Under the pieces are notes generated by a model. The model saw nothing but the letters and a program-made list of their open reading frames with translations. It was not told where the DNA came from and made no database searches. Positions 1 to 6,648 of a stretch of 7,425 bases of DNA are shown here, piece after piece. A program made the position numbers and the translations under genes. Every line of letters begins with the position of its first letter. Within the stretch, counting starts at the first letter, position 1. Source of the DNA: an uncultured Peptostreptococcaceae bacterium. Its GTDB lineage: Bacteria > Bacillota > Clostridia > Tissierellales > Peptoniphilaceae. The stretch spans positions 1-7,425 of the forward strand of contig CAMDZK010000050.1 in the NCBI GenBank assembly GCA_945910665.1, in the 5' to 3' direction.

Positions 1-2520
1 TTGGAGAGCCAGCACGCGGTCCCAATTCTTCTTAAGCCAGTCATAATTAGGCAGATACTTGTCGTCGGTCGTATGTGGAACGAGTACTAGTTTGTGCCCT
101 TCTTCTTTTAATTCTTGAGAAATCGTCTTGGAAGCTTTTGAAAGGGTTACAGCGAAACTCACGAGTGTAGGTGGGACGTCATACTCTTCAAAGGTACCGC
201 TCATACTATCTTTTCCGCCAATGGCAGGAGTTTCAAAAGCGCGTTGTGCTGTCCATAATCCTAAGAGCGCTTTTAATACTTTGCCCCATCTCGTTTCATC
301 TTCTCCCAAGCGTTCAAAATACTCTTGGACGGTCAAACGAGCTGTTTTATAATCGGAACCCACCGCTACTTGACGAGCCAAAGATTCAATCACCGCGTAT
401 TGCGTTCCTACGAAAGGTTCATAACTTGTCTGATAAGGATCATATCCATAGGTAAGAACACTCGCCGTATCCGTGCCTCCTTCTACTGGAAGAGTTTGCA
501 CGCTCGCCTGGCTTCTCGTTTTTTGATACTTCCCACCATAAGGTAACAGCACCGTGCTACGTCCAATGGTGGAGTCAAACATTTCCACCATCCCTTGTTG
601 AGAGGAATTACTTAATTCCTCTAAACGGCCTAAAATTTCTTCTTTTGTATTTCCAGAGACCGTCGGCCATTCCAGTGGAGGTTCTTGTACAATTCTTGCC
701 ACTTGCTCTTGTTGCACACCGGATGTATCCAAAAATGCGCGGGATAAATCCACCACTTTTTGCCCTTTAAAATGCATGACCATCCGTTTTTCTTCGGTAA
801 CATCGGCCACGTGCGTCGCGCTTACGTTTTCTTCTTTACAAAGGGCCATCATGGTGTCCACATCTTTTGGATCAAGCACCACGGCCATCCGCTCTTGGGA
901 TTCAGAAATGGCTACTTCTGTGCCATCTAATCCGTGGTATTTCAAAGGCACTGCATCTAAATTCACATGAACGCCTTCGGCAATTTCACCAATGGCGACA
1001 CTCACACCACCGGCACCAAAGTCGTTGGAACGTTTGATGAGTTCTGCTGCGTCTTTTCTTCGCATGAGGCGTTGGAGTTTTCTTTCTTCTGGGGCATTTC
1101 CTTTTTGCACTTCGGAAGATGATTTTTCTAAAGAACTTTCCGTATGCTCTTTACTCGAACCCGTCGCCCCGCCGACACCATCGCGGCCTGTGGCTCCCCC
1201 TAAGAGGAAGATTACATCTCCTGGAGCTGGTTCTTCCCGTTTTACATGAGAACGAGGCGATGCTCCAATCACCGCGCCTATTTCCATGCGTTTTGCAATA
1301 TAACCTGGGTGGAATAATTCTTCCACATAGGTCGCAGCTAATCCAATTTGGTTTCCATAAGAGGAGTAGCCTTTTGCGGCTGTTTTTGAAATCTTTTTTT
1401 GGGGAAGTTTCCCTGCAATCGTATCTTCCACAGGTGCCGTGACATCGGCAGCCCCTGTGATGCGCATCGCTTGATACACATAGGCACGGCCAGAAAGGGG
1501 GTCGCGAATCGCTCCACCGACACATGTACTCGCTCCGCCAAAGGGCTCAATTTCTGTCGGATGGTTGTGGGTTTCGTTTTTAAATTGTAAGAGCCATGGT
1601 TCCATCTTTCCATCGACTTCTACATCGATGAGAATACTCGCCGCATTAATTTCTGGGCTCACTTCTAAATCTTCTAATTTTCCATGGCGACGCAAATATT
1701 TTCCGTAGAACGTACCCAAATCCATAAAGGTAATCGGTTTGTCTCTTCCCACTTCTTTTCTTGCTGCCACATAGTCATCAAAAGCTTTTTGAATTGCCTC
1801 TTGGTAAGGTCCTTCTTCAATTTGAATGTCTTTTAAAACCGTTTCAAAGGTCGTGTGTCTGCAGTGATCCGACCAATACGTATCCAAGACTAAAAGTTCC
1901 GTCATCGTCGGATTTCTTTTTTCTTCCTCTTGGAAATATTTTTGAATGTATAGGAGGTCTTCCAAGCTCATGGAAAAACCCATTTCTTTTCGGTAATTGT
2001 GAACTTGTGTACGGTCGAATTCAATAAACCCATCGACAATTTCCACCGGTTCCACAGTCATTTCTTCATCCATGGGTTTTTGTACGCCCAAGTCTTTTTT
2101 ACGACTTTCGATGGGATTGATCATATAACTTTCGATTTTTTCTTGTTCTTCTTGCGATAAAGTTCCATCGATTTTTAATACGCGGAAAGAACGAATCTTT
2201 ACATCGCCTGGGTCGTCAATCAAAGCCAAACATTGCACGGCAGAATCTGCCCGTTGGTCAAACTGTCCAGGTAAAAATTCCATCGCCAACGTGTAGTCTC
2301 CTTCTTCCAGAGTCTCACTCCACATATCGGTTACAGGGTCTGTGAGAATTTGCTCCGTCAAAATGGAAAACTGCTCTTGTGTGGCATTTTGGATGTCATA
2401 TCCGTTGATAAGCTCTAATCCTTCGATTTTCAAGCGATAGGCATTTTCTAATTCTTTTTTCAAATGCTCCGATTCAACGCGAAATCCATCACGCTTGGAC
2501 ACAAAGATTCTTTGAAACAT
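1..2520 (-). CDS. purL: Phosphoribosylformylglycinamidine synthase (PurL), long single-chain clostridial type; C-terminus off the left edge
   Basis: This enzyme converts FGAR, glutamine and ATP to FGAM in the fourth step of de novo purine synthesis, in the cytoplasm. I translated 840 codons from the ATG at 2520 down to base 1 without meeting a stop. The N-terminal ~150 residues look like the PurS-like segment. The linker motif YWSDHCRHTTF lies at residues 215-225. The first synthetase half holds FKNETHNHPT (313-322), GGATGRDGVGGATGSS (441-456) and SESQERM (539-545). The second half holds GGTDTASVLTYGYDP (681-695), PAIGGKDSMSGTF (765-777) and VPPTLVSFAV (782-791). Long PurL proteins run to about 1,230-1,300 residues, so the rest of the second half and the glutaminase domain should lie beyond the left edge. 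The start is fixed by an AGGAGG site 5 bases upstream, 9 bases after the helicase-loader stop. Identity is nearly certain; the clostridial subtype is inferred from the layout of the N-terminal part. Confidence 0.97.
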   Translation of the reverse strand, partial: MFQRIFVSKRDGFRVESEHLKKELENAYRLKIEGLELINGYDIQNATQEQFSILTEQILTDPVTDMWSETLEEGDYTLAMEFLPGQFDQRADSAVQCLALIDDPGDVKIRSFRVLKIDGTLSQEEQEKIESYMINPIESRKKDLGVQKPMDEEMTVEPVEIVDGFIEFDRTQVHNYRKEMGFSMSLEDLLYIQKYFQEEEKRNPTMTELLVLDTYWSDHCRHTTFETVLKDIQIEEGPYQEAIQKAFDDYVAARKEVGRDKPITFMDLGTFYGKYLRRHGKLEDLEVSPEINAASILIDVEVDGKMEPWLLQFKNETHNHPTEIEPFGGASTCVGGAIRDPLSGRAYVYQAMRITGAADVTAPVEDTIAGKLPQKKISKTAAKGYSSYGNQIGLAATYVEELFHPGYIAKRMEIGAVIGASPRSHVKREEPAPGDVIFLLGGATGRDGVGGATGSSKEHTESSLEKSSSEVQKGNAPEERKLQRLMRRKDAAELIKRSNDFGAGGVSVAIGEIAEGVHVNLDAVPLKYHGLDGTEVAISESQERMAVVLDPKDVDTMMALCKEENVSATHVADVTEEKRMVMHFKGQKVVDLSRAFLDTSGVQQEQVARIVQEPPLEWPTVSGNTKEEILGRLEELSNSSQQGMVEMFDSTIGRSTVLLPYGGKYQKTRSQASVQTLPVEGGTDTASVLTYGYDPYQTSYEPFVGTQYAVIESLARQVAVGSDYKTARLTVQEYFERLGEDETRWGKVLKALLGLWTAQRAFETPAIGGKDSMSGTFEEYDVPPTLVSFAVTLSKASKTISQELKEEGHKLVLVPHTTDDKYLPNYDWLKKNWDRVLALQ

Positions 2521-2531
2521 AATCTCCTCCT
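2521..2531 (-). promoter_or_regulatory. purL ribosome binding site overlapping the loader stop codon
   Basis: Read on the minus strand, the junction is TAGGAGGAGATT followed by ATG. The TAG is the stop codon of the helicase loader, and its last two bases are the first two of a perfect AGGAGG, leaving 5 bases before the purL ATG. This decides the purL start and suggests that a ribosome finishing the loader gene is already positioned to reinitiate. Confidence 0.85.
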
Positions 2532-3492
2532 AAAGTTTTAATCGTAAATCATCACCAAATACATTATACATCTCAAACTCTCCATATAGTCTAGAAAAAA
2601 TACGGGGAGAGTAAATATTTTGAATTTCTATGGGTTCCAAATTTGTGGAAATAATCGTCGTCTTGCCCGCCAAGATACGGTCGTTAAACAGTTGAAAGAA
2701 GTAGGAAACACTCAGTGAATGGATGGATTCCGTTCCCAAGTCGTCGATGATCAGTACATCCACATCTTGTAAGTAGCTGCGTTCTTTTCGTTTTTCTTCT
2801 CTCACTTCATCTTGTCCAAATTGCGCATCTTGAAAAATGGAGAGCACTTCATAAGAGGTGCGGTAAATAATCGGTGTTCCTTTTTCCATAAAGGCTTGGG
2901 CAATGGCATGACACAAATAGGTTTTTCCCGTCCCTACAGGGCCATAAAAAAGAAAATTGCGCCCCAAATCTTTTGGGAATGTGTCACAAAACTCCACCAT
3001 CATGTCTTTGATTTCCGCCATGTTTTGTCTTGGAGAAAGGTCTTCGCTGTTTCTTTTCTCTCCGCGGAAGAGCGATAGATCAAATTGTTCGAAGGTTTCT
3101 TTTTCCATTTGTGCGCGCGCTCTACGATTGGAAAAGGTCAAATCCATCAGCAAATGGCGCATACACTGGCAATCTTCATGCCCCACGCGCCCGGTGTCAT
3201 CGCAAAGCGTACAGGTGAAGGGTGGCAATAAATCTTTTGGTGAGAGTCCCAAATTGTGGAGTCTGTCTTTTTTTTTCTTTTCGATTTCTGCAATGGTTTC
3301 TTTTATAATTTCTGTCTCTTCACCCTTTAAACTCGCCCATAAGAGTGCTTGTCGCGCATCGAGCAATTCCTGTTCTACTTCGCCCATCTCTGGGTCCATT
3401 TCCAATAGTTTTTCTTCTTTTTTTTGGGCAATATCTAAAGCCTTTTGTCGTCTGCGTTGAATCATCCATTCGGCTTCTTGTCGTTTACTCAT
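2530..3492 (-). CDS. dnaI: DnaI/DnaC-type AAA+ replicative helicase loader
   Basis: This is a 320-residue ATPase that probably loads the DnaB-family helicase encoded upstream in the same operon onto single-stranded DNA. Residues ~8-80 are highly charged and probably helical. A cysteine cluster follows, CTLC (94-97) and CQC (108-110) with His105 nearby, matching the zinc-binding helicase-interaction domain of Bacillus DnaI and absent from E. coli DnaC. The AAA+ core shows Walker A GPVGTGKT (184-191), Walker B VLIIDDLG (246-253), sensor 1 STN (282-284), a probable arginine finger in SPRIFSRL (295-302), and a sensor-2-like DLR near the C-terminus (315-317). Length is close to the ~310 residues of B. 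subtilis DnaI. The ATG overlaps the DnaD-protein stop as ATGA, with GGAG 6 bases upstream, so translation is probably coupled. The coding strand carries runs of nine A (3268-3276) and eight A (3418-3425), which are possible slippage sites. An alternative name is DnaC-like ATP-binding protein. Confidence 0.93.
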   Translation of the reverse strand: MSKRQEAEWMIQRRRQKALDIAQKKEEKLLEMDPEMGEVEQELLDARQALLWASLKGEETEIIKETIAEIEKKKKDRLHNLGLSPKDLLPPFTCTLCDDTGRVGHEDCQCMRHLLMDLTFSNRRARAQMEKETFEQFDLSLFRGEKRNSEDLSPRQNMAEIKDMMVEFCDTFPKDLGRNFLFYGPVGTGKTYLCHAIAQAFMEKGTPIIYRTSYEVLSIFQDAQFGQDEVREEKRKERSYLQDVDVLIIDDLGTESIHSLSVSYFFQLFNDRILAGKTTIISTNLEPIEIQNIYSPRIFSRLYGEFEMYNVFGDDLRLKL

Positions 3493-4253
3493 GGCCGGCT
3501 CCGCTTCTGTCGTTTCAATTTATCTTGAATGAGCGCATTCATCTCTTCTTCACTCATGCGGTCTTGCCCTTGGCCCGCTGTGGTAAAAGACGTTGGCTTT
3601 TGTTTTTTCGTCGTGCGCTTTTCTTTTTCTTGTTGCTTGTCCTGTTCTTTTTGCAAATGCTTTTCTAAATCTTCTCCTGTACGCACGCCGGCAATATACC
3701 ACTTTCGCCACACCCCTAAGGCATAGTCAAAGTCTTTCGTCTGTAAGGTTTCAAAGGAATACACAAAACTCATGATGATGACATCGAGTCCCACTGGATA
3801 ATCCTTCAACTGTTCCAACAGCGTCGTCACTTGGTTTGGCCTTAAGGGAACGGATAGAATCGACTCCACTTGCTCCAACATCATCTTGATGTTTTCATCT
3901 TCTTTATCCTCGATCATCTGCTCCGGCTGGGCAAAATAATCCACTTCTTCTGGTTCAATTCCCAAATAGAGCTGACGCAAACTTAAAAAGACAATTTGGC
4001 GGTCTTTTCTTCGAACCAACCCCATCTGCTCCCAGTAATTCCACGCCTGTTCAATTTCATCAGTGGAAATTTGCAATGCCTTCGCCACTTCTTCAATGGG
4101 TTCTGGTTCTCGTTTATCGAAGGCTTGCTTATAGCCGTACAAATACAGCTTCACGTAATCGCCAGGTGCTGTGAGCATGTACGTATTTAAAAACATATTC
4201 TCGATGGGCGTTTCGCCCAAATCCACATGCCAATGTTCCAGTGAAAAACGCAT
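3489..4253 (-). CDS. DnaD-domain replication initiation (primosome) protein
   Basis: This is a 254-residue protein with the two-part layout of the DnaD/DnaB(Bsu) family, which remodels DNA and helps recruit the replicative helicase at origins or stalled forks. Residues ~18-80 resemble the N-terminal winged-helix part (FLNTYMLTAPGDYVKLYLY, ending YWEQMGLV). Residues ~130-200 form the DnaD C-terminal domain. Tyr177, Val181 and Trp185 fit the family's YxxxIxxxW pattern, with Val in the Ile place, and the following AGVRT resembles the usual segment. A Lys/Gln/Glu-rich stretch (201-222) and a basic C-terminus (KLKRQKRSRP) are likely flexible and DNA-binding. The ATG follows AGGAGG by 5 bases and lies 9 bases after the acetyltransferase stop. 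The gene overlaps the loader gene by 4 bases, fitting a helicase-recruiting partner. Family assignment is strong. Whether it is the functional DnaD or a clostridial paralogue cannot be told here, so no gene symbol is given. Confidence 0.88.
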   Translation of the reverse strand: MRFSLEHWHVDLGETPIENMFLNTYMLTAPGDYVKLYLYGYKQAFDKREPEPIEEVAKALQISTDEIEQAWNYWEQMGLVRRKDRQIVFLSLRQLYLGIEPEEVDYFAQPEQMIEDKEDENIKMMLEQVESILSVPLRPNQVTTLLEQLKDYPVGLDVIIMSFVYSFETLQTKDFDYALGVWRKWYIAGVRTGEDLEKHLQKEQDKQQEKEKRTTKKQKPTSFTTAGQGQDRMSEEEMNALIQDKLKRQKRSRP

Positions 4254-4264
4254 GGCCGCCTCCT
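4254..4264 (-). promoter_or_regulatory. Ribosome binding site of the DnaD-domain gene overlapping the upstream stop
   Basis: The minus strand reads TAGGAGGCGGCC then ATG. TAG ends the acetyltransferase gene, and AGGAGG begins within it, 5 bases ahead of the DnaD-protein ATG. The spacing and the stop/site overlap are the same as at the loader-purL junction. Confidence 0.85.
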
Positions 4265-4868
4265 ATCTTCGTATTCTCATGTGCAGCACTTGGGCAAGCA
4301 CATGGTCTTTTTTTTGATTTAACACTTCTGAGTATTGTTTGAGCTCATCTTCCGATGGAAAATTTTCTGGATTATGAAATACATCATAACTAATGCCCTG
4401 AATCACAAAACCCAATTTTTCATACATGTGAATGGCCCGTTGGTTGTAGGCGTACACATATAATTCCATGGAACGAAAGCGCAGTGTTTTAAAATAATGG
4501 TGTAAAAATAAGTCCAGTACTTTTGTCCCAAGGCCTTTTCCTGCAAACTTTGGGTCGATAGCATACCCCAACACAGACGATCTGCGAAACCAAGAAATCT
4601 GCTTCAGTCCAACAAATCCAATGAGGGCATCTTCATAAAAAACGGCAAAATACTGATTCGTTCGGTCGGTCCGTTCCGCATGCCACTGTTCCAATTCTTC
4701 CCTCGTAAAATCCGCATAATTGTATTCCCGATAAAGATTGGATTCGTGCACATCCCACTGTGCGAGAGCCTCTAGGTATTCACGCAAAAAGGGGACGATA
4801 CGTATACCGTCCCCTGTAATGGAAAAGTCTTGCAGTGCTTCTCGATGGGGGACGTTTCTCCTTCGCAC
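4263..4868 (-). CDS. GNAT-family N-acetyltransferase (RimI/RimJ-like), substrate unknown
   Basis: This is a 201-residue protein expected to transfer an acetyl group from acetyl-CoA to an amine. The GNAT fold begins at about residue 21 (GIRIVPF, first strand). The acetyl-CoA loop is AGKGLG (109-114) within YAIDPKFAGKGLGTKVL; Ala109 stands where many members have Arg or Gln. The family's C-terminal motif YNQRAIHMYEKLGF lies at 141-154. A tail of ~45 residues follows the core. The start is GTG at 4868, supported by AAGGAG 6 bases upstream and by only 1 base separating it from the dnaB stop. An ATG overlapping this GTG lies in another frame and does not encode the protein. The gene interrupts a set of replication genes, so a replication or ribosomal protein is a conceivable target, but nothing here shows it. 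Codons ~19-28 also form a terminator-like hairpin. Confidence 0.88.
   Translation of the reverse strand: MRRRNVPHREALQDFSITGDGIRIVPFLREYLEALAQWDVHESNLYREYNYADFTREELEQWHAERTDRTNQYFAVFYEDALIGFVGLKQISWFRRSSVLGYAIDPKFAGKGLGTKVLDLFLHHYFKTLRFRSMELYVYAYNQRAIHMYEKLGFVIQGISYDVFHNPENFPSEDELKQYSEVLNQKKDHVLAQVLHMRIRR
4786..4814 (-). terminator. Intragenic Rho-independent terminator-like hairpin
   Basis: Transcribed in the operon direction, bases 4814-4805 give GGGGACGGUA, 4804-4801 give the loop UACG, and 4800-4791 give UAUCGUCCCC. All ten positions pair (nine Watson-Crick, one G-U). Five U follow directly (4790-4786). On the opposite strand the G-U pair becomes an A-C mismatch, so the fold favours the operon-sense RNA. 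It lies inside codons ~19-28 of the acetyltransferase gene, about 55 bases after the GTG. The shape is that of an intrinsic terminator. Translating ribosomes would disrupt it, so any effect is likely conditional. Function is inferred from sequence only. Confidence 0.5.
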
Positions 4869-4880
4869 ATTATGCTCCTT
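4869..4880 (-). promoter_or_regulatory. Ribosome binding site deciding the GTG start of the acetyltransferase
   Basis: AAGGAG (4880-4875 on the minus strand) lies within the last dnaB codons, 6 bases before the GTG at 4868. It is only 4 bases before an ATG at 4870-4868 that overlaps the GTG in another frame. The better spacing and the long conserved downstream frame favour the GTG. Confidence 0.75.
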
Positions 4881-6204
4881 CCGTAGAAATGGAGAGGAAA
4901 CGCGTGCATTCGTGTTGGAAGTACAGTTTCACGCGACCCGTCGGCCCGTTTCTGTGCTTGGTGATAATCACTTCCGCAATGCCTCGTTCTTCTGTATCTT
5001 CATGATATTGTTCGTCCCGATACAACATCATAATGACATCCGCATCTTGCTCAATCGCCCCAGACTCCCTTAAGTCACTCATAATCGGTCTGTGATCTGT
5101 TCGCTGTTCTGGCGCACGGGACAACTGCCCCAAAGAAAGCACGGGACAATTCATTTCTTTTGCCAAGGCTTTTAAACCACGAGAAATCTGTGAAATCTCT
5201 TGTTGTCGGTTTTCTGATTTTGACTGTACAGTCATCAGCTGCAAATAGTCGATGACGATGAGATCCAATCCATGTTCCATTTTCATTCTGCGACATTTGG
5301 AGCGAAGTTCTGTAAGAGAGATTCCCGGCGTATCGTCAATTCGCATATCCAAGGTTCCCGCTAAAATAAGGGCATCGGAGAGTCTCGTCCAATCTTCTGT
5401 CGTTTCTAATTTTCCACTGATAATTTTCCCTAAATCAATTCCCGAAATAAAGGAAAGCATCCGCTGGTTTAATTGGTTGTTGCTCATCTCTAAGGAAAAA
5501 ATGGCGACTTTTGCCTTATCTTTTAACGCCGCATGAAAGGCGATGTTTAACGCAAGGGCGGTTTTCCCCATGGAAGGGCGGGCCGCCAAGAGGACAAAGT
5601 CTGATTTTTGAAGTCCCGAAAGCATGTTGTCCAAATCCGTGTAGCCCGTCGTAAGTCCCGTCAGTTTTTTATTGTGTTTGGACATCTCTTCGATACGGGA
5701 TAAGGTTTCATTTAACGTATCTTGAATGCGCACCAAACCACCCGTATGACTCCCAGAGGTAATTTCAAAAATGGAACGCTCTGCCCGTTCCACAATATCA
5801 AAAATGGGATCTTGCGCCTTATAAGAGTCTTGCATGACCCCTTCTGCAGCGTAGATGAGCTTTCGTAACGTGGACTTTTCTTTAATAATATCTGCATAAG
5901 CAGAAACAGAGGTCGTCAAAATGACGCTTTCCGTTAAATCCGCCAAGACACTGATTCCACCAACTGCATCCAGTAAATTTTCTTTTCTAAGAGCATCGGC
6001 TAAGGTGATAATATCAATGTGTATGTTTTTTGATGCCAAGGCAGCCATGGCACCAAAAATATCGGCATGGGCTTGATGATAAAAATCATCCCCTTGCACT
6101 TTCCCTAATGCCACATGCAATGCATCAGAATCGATGAGCATCGCACCCAATAATGACCGTTCTGCCTCGTAATCGTGAGGCATTTGCCTACCTTGGTTCT
6201 CCAT
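4870..6204 (-). CDS. dnaB: Replicative DNA helicase DnaB (called DnaC in Bacillus)
   Basis: This is the hexameric 5'-3' helicase that unwinds DNA at the replication fork. At 444 residues it has the usual length for the family. The N-terminal scaffold domain (about 8-105, beginning PHDYEAERSLLGAML) is followed by a linker and a RecA-like core. Motifs in the core: Walker A ARPSMGKT (208-215), FSLEMS (236-241), Walker B LIVIDYLQLM (315-324), LGQLSRAPEQR (358-368), SDLRESGAIEQDADV (376-390) and the arginine-finger segment KHRNGPTG (416-423). No intein interrupts Walker A or the later motifs. The ATG directly abuts the rplI stop (TAAATG), and GAGG lies 5 bases upstream inside rplI, indicating coupled translation. 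Its loader and a DnaD-type partner are encoded two and three genes downstream. The assignment is firm; the rplI-dnaB pair is a classic Firmicutes neighbourhood. Confidence 0.98.
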   Translation of the reverse strand: MENQGRQMPHDYEAERSLLGAMLIDSDALHVALGKVQGDDFYHQAHADIFGAMAALASKNIHIDIITLADALRKENLLDAVGGISVLADLTESVILTTSVSAYADIIKEKSTLRKLIYAAEGVMQDSYKAQDPIFDIVERAERSIFEITSGSHTGGLVRIQDTLNETLSRIEEMSKHNKKLTGLTTGYTDLDNMLSGLQKSDFVLLAARPSMGKTALALNIAFHAALKDKAKVAIFSLEMSNNQLNQRMLSFISGIDLGKIISGKLETTEDWTRLSDALILAGTLDMRIDDTPGISLTELRSKCRRMKMEHGLDLIVIDYLQLMTVQSKSENRQQEISQISRGLKALAKEMNCPVLSLGQLSRAPEQRTDHRPIMSDLRESGAIEQDADVIMMLYRDEQYHEDTEERGIAEVIITKHRNGPTGRVKLYFQHECTRFLSISTEGA

Positions 6205-6648
6205 TTACGCCTCTTTTACAACCACGGGCACTTGTGCAACAATTTCAGGGTACACGCGTACGGGCACCGTAAAATTCCCTAATTCTTTAATTGGGTTTTT
6301 CAGTTCAATTTTCTTTTTATCAATTTTGTGGCCTTTTTTCTCGAGGGCATCGGCAATATCTTGAGAAGTGATGGAACCAAATAAACGTCCACCTTCCCCT
6401 GATTTCATTTTGAGTTCAACCGAAGTTTTCTCCAGTTCTGCCTTTTGATTTTCCGCAGCAGCTTTTGCTTCTTTTTCATTTTCTTGCTGAATGCGTACAT
6501 CTTCTTCCCACTTTTCGATGTTTTCTTTTGTACCTTCTAATGCCTTTTTATTGGGGAAGAGAAAGTTTCTCGCATAGCCTGTCTTTGCATTGACAAGTTC
6601 GCCTTTTTTTCCTAATCCCTTTACATCTTCTAATAAAATTACTTTCAT
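6205..6648 (-). CDS. rplI: 50S ribosomal protein bL9
   Basis: bL9 is a large-subunit protein that binds 23S rRNA near the base of the L1 stalk and helps keep the reading frame. The 147-residue product has the family's dumbbell layout. The N-terminal rRNA-binding domain (1-~40) carries the signature run GKKGELVNAKTGYARNFLFP (13-32). A long charged linker helix follows (~41-75, rich in Glu, Lys and Ala), then a C-terminal domain with GRLFGSIT (88-95 region). The length matches typical bL9 (~148). The ATG overlaps the gdpP stop as ATGA. The nearest purine-rich site (GAGG) is about 10 bases upstream, rather far, so coupling to gdpP translation may matter. It is followed with no gap by dnaB. Confidence 0.98.
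   Translation of the reverse strand: MKVILLEDVKGLGKKGELVNAKTGYARNFLFPNKKALEGTKENIEKWEEDVRIQQENEKEAKAAAENQKAELEKTSVELKMKSGEGGRLFGSITSQDIADALEKKGHKIDKKKIELKNPIKELGNFTVPVRVYPEIVAQVPVVVKEA

Noticed and set aside
128..2027. Several short open frames on both strands across the left part of the window
   Set aside because: The minus-strand purL frame is continuous through the whole region with conserved FGAM synthase motifs. The other frames are shadows with no ribosome binding site or recognisable product.
2957..3460. A 167-codon plus-strand open frame antisense to the loader gene
   Set aside because: Its product is Ser/Phe-rich low complexity and recalls no family, and it is fully explained as the shadow of a strongly supported AAA+ gene on the other strand.
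5075..5897. Short frames of 61-94 codons within dnaB on either strand
   Set aside because: They overlap core helicase motifs in other frames and show no family resemblance.
4870..6204. Possible intein or insertion in the dnaB helicase
   Set aside because: DnaB is a frequent intein host, but all motifs run uninterrupted in a 444-residue product of normal length.
6277..6300. Inverted repeat CCCTAATT / AATTGGG followed by five T on the plus strand, inside rplI
   Set aside because: The stem is short, AT-rich and bulged, and it encodes the ordinary NPIKELGNF segment of bL9. Chance is sufficient.
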